Of a stretch of 64,000 nucleotides of DNA, positions 1 to 12,500 are shown in pieces; position 1 is the first letter of the stretch, and each line of letters opens with the position of its first letter. The position numbers and the translations under genes are program-made. The notes under the pieces were generated by a model, which worked only from the letters and a program-made list of their open reading frames with translations, made no database searches and was not told where the DNA came from. The stretch comes from Gnetum montanum (Eukaryota; Streptophyta; Gnetopsida; Gnetales; Gnetaceae). The stretch covers positions 465,722 through 529,721 of the forward strand of contig MNCI01036463.1 of assembly GCA_015680685.1 (NCBI GenBank). Direction: 5' to 3'.

Positions 1-167
1 GGATATTTCCTATACAAATTTTGAAGCAGCTTTGTAAGAATTCTTCAAAGACCAGAGTTTGACTTCCCATATACGATACCCGGTGTGTGATTCAATACAA
101 GAAGAATTAAATAGATTCAGGATATTTCCTATACAAATTTTGAAGCAGCTTTGTAAGAATTCTTCAA
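1..167. repeat. Direct duplication, 48 bp identical, 119-bp period
   Basis: Bases 1-48 recur without change at 120-167, starting ggatatttcctatac. The copies flank unrelated sequence. The stretch lies in the partial intron after exon 9, and no exon was recognised in it. Confidence 0.9.
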
Positions 168-357
168 GTATGAAAGGGTCTTGTCAGAACCTCGTCCATT
201 AAAATGTAAATAAGAAATATGTCTCCAATACCTCAATATGCATAGAAAATGTTACATGCTTCAGTTCTTTCACGTCATATTACAGCTAAATAGATACCAA
301 AAATCATCTATACGCATACGCCACCAGTAAAGAAACAATGCAGGAAAATGCACTCAC

Positions 358-581
358 CTTGAAAGGACTGTTCATTCCGTTCAAAGTTCATAATCCGTGT
401 TTTCCAGACATGTAATCCTTTTCCCATATGAAGATTCATCATAAAGCCGTGTCCAGAGGCTTCCATTTGATCATCAGAATTCCTCTCCGGGTCAAAAGCA
501 TTTGCCAACAGCCGTAAAGAAGGCACTTGTCTTACATCTTCAAACTCATCCATCTTCTTTATTCTGGACGGTAGGTTATGC
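358..581 (-). CDS. PHL: Exon 9 of the PHL-like gene
   Basis: The exon is 224 nt. Its first base completes the AGG of exon 8, giving AKR-HNLPSRIKKMDEFEDV, which aligns with ARYQLNCKKHKVDEY. It ends KTRIMNFERNEQSFQG, which aligns with the YKTRVIHF-Q-ERVMQG block. The acceptor is AAATCACAG and the donor AAG|GTGAGT. It ends in phase 1, so at least one more exon lies beyond position 1. Confidence 0.87.
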
Positions 582-3500
582 CTGTGATTTCAGAAGATAT
601 CGCACTCTGTCGTTACTATAACAAAACAAGATCATAAATCAAAGAGTTATCTGATACATCAAAAGTAAAATGGTCACCCAAGATATAAGAAAGCAAGGAA
701 TGCTAATTAACATTCTACTATAAACAGTTAGTGTCATGAAAGAGGATAAAGCATATATCTGGGTGTAGCTGTTAAACTAAGTTCTTCCTTAACTGAAATT
801 CATCTGAACACAAAAGCAATTCCAGAAGTTTGTCCATACTGATCAAAGAAGAAACACTATTTTGGCTATCACAGTTTGCGGCTGCTAGTTTCCTGTGCCA
901 ACGCTCTACTCTTAAAAATACACAATTTTAAAGCTATGTTTTGGCCGTTTTCGAGGTCACTCTCAGGTACAGCAAACATTGCTAGCAGTGTAACGGAAAA
1001 AACATAAGAGTATCCATGAGTTGGCCAAGGTTCACGGTGCACAGCAGGTATGGAAAAAAGAGCATATCATCGTGGAAGCAGGCTACGCCACTGCGTTTTA
1101 GAACCCAACTAGTGCTTTTGCCATCAGTAGCATGATTTTTTGAGTGTGCAAGTGTTTCTAAGCGAAATAAATATAAAAACATCCATCCACTGGCTATGAA
1201 GCTGAGAAAAAAAAAGGTAAAATAGCAGCCAAATCTTCATAAAGCACCTTTTAGCAATAGCAACCAGAATCGAAAGGTTTTCAATAGCCTTATTTTGATT
1301 AACAGCTTGAGAATTATCTGTTTTAGATATTGGATTGGACATGGACGTCGTGCAAGTAGATGGACTATTAACATTCGATGGTGTCATTGAATTTGTAACA
1401 CTGCATGGTGACGCAACACCATTCGTGGTCGGTGTCTTTGGAAGAGGCTCGGGTCTGCGTCTTAATGCTTGCTGTGCCTGTTGAGATGCCGTATCATGTT
1501 GATTTGATGAGACAACCATTGAACCAGTCCCAGATGCAGCTCCTATGGGTTTTTCTTTCTGCTGGCCATGTGGCATGTGACTGTTCTGAAATGATGAAGG
1601 AGATGACACCATGCCAGCAACTGCGGATGATATTGGCAGTGACATCTCTACTGATTTTGACAATGATGGTGATTGTAAAGAGCTTCTGATATCAGGTTTC
1701 TGATCCTTGGGGCTTCTGATATCATCTCTTGTATGAACGCTATGCCATTGGTATGGCAGTTTTCCATGCTGTAGATTTTGCTGAGATAGTGTCTGTTGAT
1801 CCAATTGTTCATTACTTACTATTGACAAGTGTTGATCCTTAGTTCTATCAATATCTTGGTTCTCCTTTATATAAGATACGTCGGACTTATCGATGTCCAG
1901 TTCTTCTTTGATTTTGAAAATTCCTTGATTTTTTTGTGCTATGTGTGAAGAAATCTTTGCTTCTTGCACTGAGGCTTCTCTATGTGCGACTTGTCGTTCA
2001 TCATCTATTGTCAACTGTTGAGAATGCCTTTGGGAATTCATGTCACCAAAGAAAATTGCTGGGTCAATCCTAAATTGTTCCCTACCTTGCCCTGAATCAA
2101 ATATTTGCACCACGTTCTGCTGTTGCTGTTTGTCAATGCAAGAAAACTCGTGCTTCCCTCTTTTGCCATCTGAATTATTCATAATAGATGAATAATCTCT
2201 TTTCCCTGTGGAAGATACACTTGAAGTCCTGGCTTCCATCAAGCTATTGTTCCACTCCTGTCCTGCAGATGAAGGGGTATTCAATGTGCTGCCTGAAGGA
2301 GAAGAGATTGGCGAATGGTTTCCTGGAAGGTGTTGAAACCTAGGGCGGGTGACTGTGCTCTGTGTCGGTGGTGGAAGCAAAGATCCAGGACCTGCAACTT
2401 TAGATAAATTCTGTGTTGTTGCTTGCATGTTAGCCTGAGATTTATTTGAATATGATATACCATTATTAACTCCAGATATGGTAGAAGTCAATCCCTGGCC
2501 AGAACTGGAGTTGGGATCATCAACCATGGGAACAGATGTGACAGTTTCCATCTGAGAGTTTTCTCTCTCGACAACCTTTTGAGAGGCTTTCTTTCCATTT
2601 GTCACTTCATTAGATGTTGCATTCGTCGATGGCAAACTTGCTCTTCGTGTTCTTTCACGCCTTGTAATGGGAACACCTAGTTTGACCTTTAAACCAGTCA
2701 AGGGTAAAGGCCATTAACGAGTGTGCAATACAAAACATAAGCACCCACAATTTCAATAGATATTCTTAGCTCCTTACCTTATTTGATTTGACACTGTCAC
2801 ACAATCGATCCAACATTGGGGTAGGATCCAAACGAAGCTTAGGCCGCATTGCTTTTAGTATTCGAGATTCAATTTCCTAAAAGAAAATACTGGAAGTCAA
2901 ATCAAAGAATCCTCAAATTTGCATAGGGATTTCTCTATAATCAAGCAGGTTTTGCCACAAACCATAAAATCGCTGTAGCTCCAAGATTCTTCAGCCATCG
3001 ATAAAATGTCCTTTACAATATTCTCCATGGTTGGTCTTAAAAAAATCTTATGAACCCTTGGAAGAGCCTCTCCTGAAGAAACTGAATCTCCAGACTTTGG
3101 TAAACCACTACGATAGTCTCGTACCTGCATAAATCAAGCTTAGATAACTAAGAAGAACACTTGGCAATTAAGAAACACTAAGTAAATTTAGATATTACCT
3201 AGCTTTCCTAATCAACATCTAAAGGCCCAGACAAATATGAAAATTTCTAATTTCTAATTAGCAGTAAAATATCCAAAAATGTAGCTACAGCCTTTCAAAG
3301 CACGTGTCACATTTTCAATTCATCAAGGCAAAGGTTTGCAGTTACATAATCATTAGGGATGCAAATGGTCATGAGACATAACTGGTATAACGAGGAAGTT
3401 ACAGATTAACAGATCTTTCCCTCTTATTAAAAGTGTATCTCCTCTAAATTATCAACTCCGTTAAAACACATCAAGAAAGTTATCGAAAAGAGTCTATGAA

Positions 3501-6500
3501 AACTGAGATTACCCCACATACCTCACAAATTACACCTCCATCAACATACTTGCATGGTATATCTCCAAGAATATCCCCAGGAAACCAGCCTCCTTCAATT
3601 GCCTATGAAATGCGAACAAAACCAAAAAAAATTGAGAAAAAAAGTTTTTTAAAAAAACAGCAGCCAATTATAAGCAAGAAAACTTCATTGACGTTAAGGG
3701 ATTATTTTGGAATAATGTGTTTAAAGATGGAAGAGCGGTAACAGAGGATAAACATTTGACTCATTCCGGACTCTGTTGCACAAGTGCATAATAAAAGTAA
3801 AAACAGAATCCACGTATAGCTCTTTACATTAATGGTTTTATATGGTAATAAATAAACAGTAACGAATGGTTGCAACTTGTGACATTATTTTCAAGAGGAA
3901 AAGAATTTCTGGACCAGCATAGTGTATGTCCCTGCTAATACTCTTTTAGGTATCTTGTTGGAAAAAATCATTGTCCTCTAAAACAAAAATAAAATTATGT
4001 CCATTTATACAAAAACTGGGTGCAAACACAATCTCTAATCACATCCTAATAAAGGCAACAAGGAGATGTGTAATCTATACAAGTTAGAAAAGAAATGCTC
4101 AAAAAACCTATTTGTCATTGACCAAGTCATCATAACATGTATGTCATCATCCAAATGGAATCACCCTGGTATTCACCATGCAACAGGTTCTTATAACTGA
4201 GTTATCGTTAATTACTTTAGCCTTTCAACCAATAAATGCCTACATGTGTAAAATTATACAAAATAAACCAACCATAACAAAGGAGGAAAGTTGAACCATA
4301 TAATTACCCGAATCTTAAATCCTAAAGCACACTTAGAAAAACTGCATCATACAATAAACTCAAAGTTCAACAATTGAATTGTCATGCCCTCATTGCTGGG
4401 CAAAAGATCTAGTTATGTGAATGGTAAATTGGCTTAATAGAAGCCAATTTGTTGATAGTTAAACTCAGAACCAGACTTCTCAGAGATTGAAGTAAAACAT
4501 CATGATTCTCACACACCTACTTCTACAGGCCATCAATATAATTCAAGGGCATTACTTGAACTATTAAATTCTGAATGTAAATAGAGATTTCAAATCTTAT
4601 ACAAGCAAAGATATAACCCTCACATCCATTTCATTCCTCACCACTGAAGATGGATCTAGAGAAAATTTAAAACTAGAATGCTTTCATGTTGTACAAAACA
4701 AAAAATTTCAGACTTCAAAGGGCATTTCAAATTTTACAGGAGCAATAAAGTAACTGAATATCCACAATTCCACATAAAAATTAATCTGAGATAGCATCCA
4801 ATACGGGTTACATGAGCTCTACACCAAATATTTGCTGAGAAACACACAAACAATGGCATGAAGAAAGAGAGATCTTATCAAAGTCCTACTAGATGTTGCT
4901 ACTCTAAGCAGAGAAGGCAATTTATGAGAGGCAATGGTTAATACTAAGTGCAGGAAAGCAAAATTAACAAGTAATCATGTGACGTAGCTCAAAGAAATGA
5001 TCTGTGTGCACAAAAGTTTAGCTCATTATAATTTTCAAACAATTGGGGAAGAGGAGGAACAAACTAAAACCTCAAAATAAAAAATATGGGAGCAAAGGGC
5101 ATGGGAGCGAAGGGAGAGGGAGCGGCGGGAGCGAACAAGGGAGTGGCCATGCAGACGGATGCCGCAGACAGCAAGAGTGCTGGATGGACCAAGCACAGGC
5201 CTGAACAGGACCAAAGAGGGGTGGGGAGATCGATCGCAGTGGCGAGGCAGGTGATAACAAGCACAAGCAGGAATCAAGGGTTAGGGTACCATCGAAAGAG
5301 TGCAATAGTGAAGGTTTCGATGCATGTTCTAGGGATGGGACAATCATGCGGCTCAGGGTTGGGCACCCACCCGAGGAGACCGTGTAGGCACTGGAGTGTA
5401 GTCTGCTCGGCAAGTTTGTTTCCTCTGCTTGGCAAGTTTGTTTTGGAGGAGGAACTGAGGAAGATCCAACGGATGCAGGAAACAAGGGCCAACTGGGAAG
5501 CGGAAGAGCGGAAGCTGCTTTGAGAACTCTAGGAGCTTGACAAGGAGGAGGAGAGCTATTGGCAACAAAGATCCAGGGTTACGTGGTTAAGGGAAGGAGA
5601 CAAGCACACACGATTTTTCTTTGCTACGGCAAAAACCAATAAGGCCCACAAAAATAGTAGGGCAAGGTCACAGAGCAATAGGCAAGGGCTGGAGGCCCTG
5701 GAGGCATTTTGGGGGGAGATATGGAGGTGGCGGGCAACAAAGCCTATCTCAATGCCAATTCCACAAGTCCTTACAAAGGCTAACAACCTGACTTTGCTGC
5801 GCCCATTCTCACGGGAGGAGCTCCGAAGGGCTATGAAATCGATGCAACCTAACAAAGCTCTAGGGCCAGATAGGTGGCCCATCGAATTCTTCAAGGAGTA
5901 CGAAGACATTTTGGGACCCAATTTGCTAGACATGTTCAACAGTATGCTTTGCTGGCAGCAGGTGAGTAGAGAGATCAACTACTCATGGGTGGTGCTACCA
6001 CCCAAAGTGCCTCATCTGTCGTCCCCAAGACACTTCCAGCCCATCGGGGTTTGTAATACTCTCCTGAGGGTTTTCTCCAAGATGCTGGTTGGGCACATTG
6101 TGCCGTTAATGGTGAAGTTGGTGGTGGCACATCAGGCTAGTTTTATCAAGGGCCTTCTTCTGCAAGACTAGGTAATGTTGTTGCAAGAGATCCTGCACTC
6201 GATTAAGATGGCTAAATTCCCAAGAATGTGTATTGAGCTTGATATCACCAAGGCCTACGATACAGTGAGTTGGGCAACACTCTGGGTAGTCATGCTAGCG
6301 AAGGGTTTTGACACCAAATTCATAAACCTTTGTATACAAATGCAACGAAGCGGTCGCTATTCTTTTAACATTGATGGACAGCTATGGGGGTTTGCTGNTG
6401 GTCGCTATTCTTTTAACATTGATGGACAGCTATGGGGGTTTGCTGGGACGGGGCATGGACTGAGGCAAGGAGATCCACTGTCACCACTCCTATTTATCAT

Positions 6501-9500
6501 AGTTATGGATCTGCTCCAAAGCTACTGTCTTGCCAAAGGCGTTCAGGGGCTCAATCTAACTGGAGTGCACTGTTTAGCAGCACATTATGCTAATGACAAG
6601 ATGGTTTTCTCCAGAGTTGTGGTGCCAAAGGCAAAGGATCTCCTACGGGCTCTAGACCGGATGCAACACAAGGTAGGCCTCAAAGTTAATAAAGGGAAGT
6701 CGGCCATATACCTCGCCAACACAGCCAAGGCAGTGCAGACCAAAATTATTCAAACCTTGGGGACTCTACCAGGCAATGCTCAAGACACCTATCTGGGCAT
6801 GCCCATCTTTGATTGGAAATGATAGAAGGCTTGGGTGGAAATGGTGGAGCAGGTTCAACAAAAGACCATGCTTTGGACAGGTCATTTCCTATCTTAGAAA
6901 GGGAAAATGGTGCTTGCTACTACGGTCTTGATGGCGACTACTCGATTTGAAGCATCCATGGCCATGCCACCTACCACACTGTTGCAAAAAATAGACAGCA
7001 TCATTCGAGAGTTCATGTGGTCAGGAGGCAAAGGGGGCAAGAAGATGCATTTGGTGTCATGGGCTATGACAATGCATCCTAAGCTAACAGGGGGAATTGG
7101 TATACTACAGTTTGGAGATGAGGTGACGTTAGGGCTGCATCGCCTGCTGAACCAATATCTGGGGCAAACTAGAGAGGTAGTACTATGGGTGCAATTGCTG
7201 CAACAAAAATACAGTCGCTGGGAGGCTCCACCGAACAGCTCCTAGCTCTAGAAGAATTTGTGCCATCATGCCAATGTGGTGGGACAACTGGGTTTACTGG
7301 GATAGGACCCGAAGGAGCTAATCAAATTTTTATACCCACAAGAGGATGGCTAGGCGGAGGTCTAGAAAGGCAGCCTTCCAAAAAGGATAATGGCGTTCAG
7401 TTGGTTCTTGAAGCATAGCGTGCTGCCGGTGAGGGCTGCATTGCGGGATAGAGGGCTACAGGTGGTGTCCAACTGTCCACTCTACCACGCAGAACTCGAG
7501 ATGCTGCACCACTTGATTTATGGATGTCAGGTCTCTTAGGTTGTTTGGCAATCTGCCAATGCTAACCTAGCGATAGTGTACCACGATGATTCTTTTGCGC
7601 TCACCACATTGTGGGTTTTGTGGAAGCATAGGAATTCAGTGGTCTTTCAAGGGTAGATCCTTCCAACGACAACAACAATCGTCCGAGAGGCACGATTACT
7701 ATGAGCGGAGGCCACAAAGGTCATAGAGCAACGACTACTCTTCGAGTCATCCTAGATGAAGTTTTTTGGCATGCCCAGATTATGGACATTGGTTGAGCAG
7801 ATGGGCTAGGTGGACATGCTAAAACACTTGGAAGGAGAACCAAGCCTATCCACGCAACAATTCTATGACAACTAGGTAGGAAATGTCACGTAGCACAAGG
7901 GTAGAAAGATCAGGGTGTCGGTGCAAGTGTTAGCTACTGTGTTGGGGATGAATGCGAAAGGGGAGGTTGTGGCACCAGTCATACAGGCACAGTCAAACAC
8001 AACAGAATTTTTCAACAGAACAATTCCCAGGACTGCTAGCAGGCACATCCGAAAATTTGGATTGCAAGGCATCTAACAAGAAGTGGCAGTTCTAGTGGAA
8101 AGGTATTTCATCCAAACAAGATACCCCCACAAGCTTGTCGGCGTGCATTTCACCTTCCTAAAACATGTGCGGCATGGCACCCCCGTCAATCTGCCCTAGT
8201 TTTTCTTGGAGTCCCTACAAAGGCGATGACTGGGACAGCACACAAGGGTGATTCTGGCGCTATGGCGTGGGGGCATGCTGATGACTCCCCTTGGCACCAA
8301 CCATTGTCTGCCAACGAAGGTGTGGCCACGGGCAAGGAATTAGGTCACCATAGGTGGGAAGTCACGACCCTAGTTCAAATAGGGACGAGGGGACGAGCCG
8401 GTCTACAAATGGAGAGCCGAAGCTGGAGTAGACTGCTGGTGGCAAAACACAGCTAGAAGCATGCTACCTTGCTACCAAGCAGGTGTGCTTGGAGGAGGGG
8501 GCACATTGGCAGCTGCAGTGGGAAGAGCTAAGGCAGGAAACCCAAAGGAAGGCAAATTCCCTGTGGATGCAAGACCTCCGATGGATGGAAGTGGTGATCG
8601 TTGAACACCAGGCAGGCCTGGCGCAGCTCATCGAAGAGAACAATCAAAGGTTGGCACTTGGGCCCAATACTACAATCACGCAAACCGTCATGGATACGAC
8701 ACCTTGGATGACCTCAGCTACAACAGAGAGCAAGGGGTCAGTATCCACACCGTGCAAGACGAAGAAGCGCAGCAAGTTAGGGCTGAACGTGAATATGTAA
8801 GGGTTGCGGGGCCTGGCTGGGTGGGATGGGATGGGGTTTTGTTGTTTGGTTTTCTTTTCGGAGGTTTGGGTCAGTTGTTCCCGACTGTTGTGTCAACTGT
8901 TGTGGGGCTGCACGGCAGCTGTGCCTGCGTTGTGAGGGCGTGAGGTTTTGACAAGGAGGGGGGTTGTTTTTTCTTTTTTTCTTTTTTCTGAGCCTTGGTT
9001 CCTAGCAAGGAACACATTGCAGGAGGATTTTGAAACACACAATTGGTCTGGTTGACGGGCCATGGGGTCACAAACCCACATTATCCATTTGTAAAGAACT
9101 TTTTTTGAATACTATCGCTTGACTTTTTTCCCAAAAAAAATAAGACACAATTGGGGAAAATATCTTAAAGAAGAATCAAAGCAGAAAGGGTAACATGGTA
9201 AAGCAAAATAAGGGAAAAAAGACACATTATTGCAAACTAAGAAAAGTCAAAAAAAGAAAAAGGAAAAAAAAAAGTGGCCTGATAATGCAACGGTATGATG
9301 TTTAATTTTTATGTAAGAGTTAGATGCATAGGGTGTAGATGGTTGCGTTTCCTGGTAGATGTTTAAGGTCCAAAGGAATCCTGGATGTACAAAAAAATTT
9401 CATTAATAAAATCATCTTTCCCTGTAAAAAATGTGTAAGCATATAAACTTTCATTTACAGATACTCACCTTTTTTAAAAAATTGTGTTCAATAAAACCAC

Positions 9501-12500
9501 CACTATTCAAATGAAAAACAACAGAATTAAACAAGAACTTTATACTGAGATATAGAAAACATTGTGCCCAAATAACCACCCAAAAGGAGAAAAACGCTGA
9601 AACCGAATTCTTTGTAATATATCGCTAAGGTCTCCACATGGATGCCACAAAACACTTCAGTTCTAATTTCAGACTTCCAAAAAAGTTTATGTAAAGAGAT
9701 AACATGAAGATTAAATAGGATGGAAAATTTATCTAGAAAAAGATATGGAAAAATCTATATACAGCATTGAAATAGCTGATAAGCAAGGAACGAATATTTG
9801 TAGGGTCCTCATGCCTTTTAAAAAACACAATTAAACAGATGAAAACATGATCAACTTAACATAATCAGTGACGTGTTCACAAAGCTCTTAACGTGCAATT
9901 CTTATGAAAAGAAAACATTAAAACTATATTTCAACCCATCAATAAAAAGTAGTGATTTCTGTTCACCTAAAAAAGATAGATTAGAAAGTATTGATTGCCA
10001 AAGTGTTTATCAATTAGAATGTTCTTGTGGTAAACTATACATTGGAGAAAGTGGAAAAAGCATTCTTATCATACTAAAAGAACATGAAGGAAACATAAAA
10101 CATAACAAAATTGATAATCCCCATTAATATCATATGTTAAAATTGCTTAACAGATGAAACTAGACACACATGGCAATTAGAGAAATGCAACGTCTTGGCC
10201 AAGATAGAAAATTATTAACAGAGAAAATTTAGAAAATCCATAGACATGAAGCTATCCAGATGAAGGTTTAGAGATTAATGAGGATGGTGACCTCACAATC
10301 AAAATCATGCATAATAGGAAATGGTATATCCATTTCCATTAGATAATTTTGCTAATAAAGTCATGAGTTCAATCCCCGGCAATATCTGACTTGTTAACTT
10401 TTAAACATTAAAATTAATTAATCAGTAAATAAAGAACCCCAATTCCAAAGCATTAAAAATACCTTATGAATAGGGTTTATCTAATAACTATTCTTTTTTA
10501 TGTGATAATAATAATAAACTATTGATTTTATAATAACAACAATAAAAGTTGCCTGACCTCTTCCTTTCTTAATATTCCATACCGCTGACGATGAATCCAG
10601 AAAGCATTCAAAACTAATATGGTTTCATATTATAAGAGGCAGAAACTCTCAGAAGAGATTGCATAGCTGGGCATAAGGTAAGATGGTATTCAGGAGTTTC
10701 ACAAACATGATTATGACAAAAATCACTCTTCCATAAACCATAAAGTTACCCTTAAATAAATATTGTAATACAGTGTACACTAAGAGTTAAAATAGGAAAC
10801 CTTCCATTTGGTTTGTAATCACTTCTAGTTTTATTGACAGACCTACAGTGTTAGCACCCACAGGGAAGCCAACGTTCAGCTCAACATCAAAAGTGCACAA
10901 GAGAAAATTTCACCATAGCTTCGTGGTTAACTTTCATGCAAGATTGTCCCGCATATTATAGAATTTTCATTAATCAAGTTCAAAAAGAAAAAGGAAATGA
11001 AAGGATGCCTGAAATGTCTGCTGGGCATTCAATTAAAAAGGCACAGGTTTTTATATATCTTCTCAAATTTGCATATAATTTGGGATTCACTTGAAGATCA
11101 ATGTAGAGGTAAATGTTAACAAAACAAATATAAGACTATGCCACACAACAAATAACGTCATGAATTTACACGAGCAAGATCCATTAAATGTAGAGTAGAA
11201 CAATATAGCACACTATTCCAGAATCATAGCAAAAAGTTTCCATATATGCAAGCGTTGTTACGAAACACAACCAACAAACTCCATCTACTCCTATCATACC
11301 AGTTAAAATAATGGTACTGTGATCATTTTTATCCAAGCCATCGACAACCAAGCTGTTTAGATAGCAATTACAACCATGATTTTATGTGCATATGCATGTA
11401 CATGTGAGTGTATAGAAAGTTAAAAAGAGCCTTTGCCTGAAAAAACGTTCCCACTTTCCGATCATAGGGATGTAATGAGTCTGTCAAATCTGGTGCCAAA
11501 GGAGGCTGCTTCCCTTCCTAATTATGAGAATAACATAACATAGTTTCAACTGCATTGCTACTAAAATAAAATGGAATGCTTACAAATATTTTATTACAGA
11601 AACAGCGGTATTTTTTTTAATATACCTCTGTTGGCTTTCCAATTGAAAATCCATCAAGAAATAAATTCAGACTAAAAGATGCCCCTTGCTCTGTCGACAA
11701 ACATGTAATTGAAAGAGTTATCATATGCTTAGGACGGTTTTAAAAGTTGAATCATGGGCAATAAAATCAACCAGGCATAAAATACATTAAATGCAATGTA
11801 ATTAAAGCTTACCAGGAACGTCAGAGCCTTCTGTACTTGTGGGCAAAAGGGAAGCTGCAGCATGATGATCACTGGCTACTGTTGAGAAGACAGTCTGCAA
11901 AAACAATAGTGTAACTTTAATGAACTGATTGGATTTTTTATCAAAATGATGTGTCAATAAATTCAAATATTTTTGGAATATCAATTGATGCAAATATAGA
12001 CATTAAACAAATGGTGGGCAAGCTGCTTTCTGAACCAATTTCACTCGCAATGACACAAAATCAAATTAATCCTAAATTGCTAGGTGTTTCACAGGTATAC
12101 AGACATTTCCCAATATTAACTATCATGGTGTTCAATAGGACTTCTTGAAAGAATCAATAATTAACAGCAGACCAAGAGATATCCAAACCTACAGAATGAA
12201 GAAAATATTTCATATTAGTTTGATTTTTTTCTTTTTTGGTCTCAAAGGATCCTAGAACTTGCATGTAAAATTACTTGCATTCTCTTTTTTTCTGTTTGGT
12301 TCTTGATGTTTCTCTTTTTGGCTCATGAAAAGCACAGATCATGTGTTCAAACGATCAGAGAGGCACACAGGTGCCTATAATGTGCACACGGTAGTATTGG
12401 TTCCCAGTGGAAACATAATACCACGACAAAACTATTAAGCACAAACCTATAGCTGCATTATGTCATAGAAACTCCTCTGCCTACAAACAAGATTATCAAT

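Larger units (their letters stand above)
3603..11436 (-). other. Intron 4 of the PHL-like gene, GC-AG, about 7.8 kb
   Basis: The donor side reads CAG|GCAAAG and the acceptor CATAG. The intron holds a LINE insertion (5051-9146) and a Penelope-like fragment (9873-10290). The stretches 3603-5038, 9159-9872 and 10291-11436 are AT-rich intron sequence in which I recognise no gene. Without the LINE and its duplicated target the intron would be about 3.7 kb. Confidence 0.78.

Noticed and set aside
982-1182. Minus-strand open frame inside intron 8 of the host gene
   Set aside because: It lies between an excellent donor and acceptor, and its translation does not fit the family. The joined exons 8 and 9 restore the conserved sequence without it.
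5035-5978. Several minus-strand ORFs of 60-140 codons across the first LINE
   Set aside because: They are antisense shadows of the LINE; composition follows the GC-rich plus-strand ORF and no family is recognisable.
10360-10385. gagttcaatccccggc resembles a tRNA B box
   Set aside because: No A box at the proper distance and no cloverleaf can be drawn, so neither a tRNA gene nor a tRNA-derived SINE is supported.
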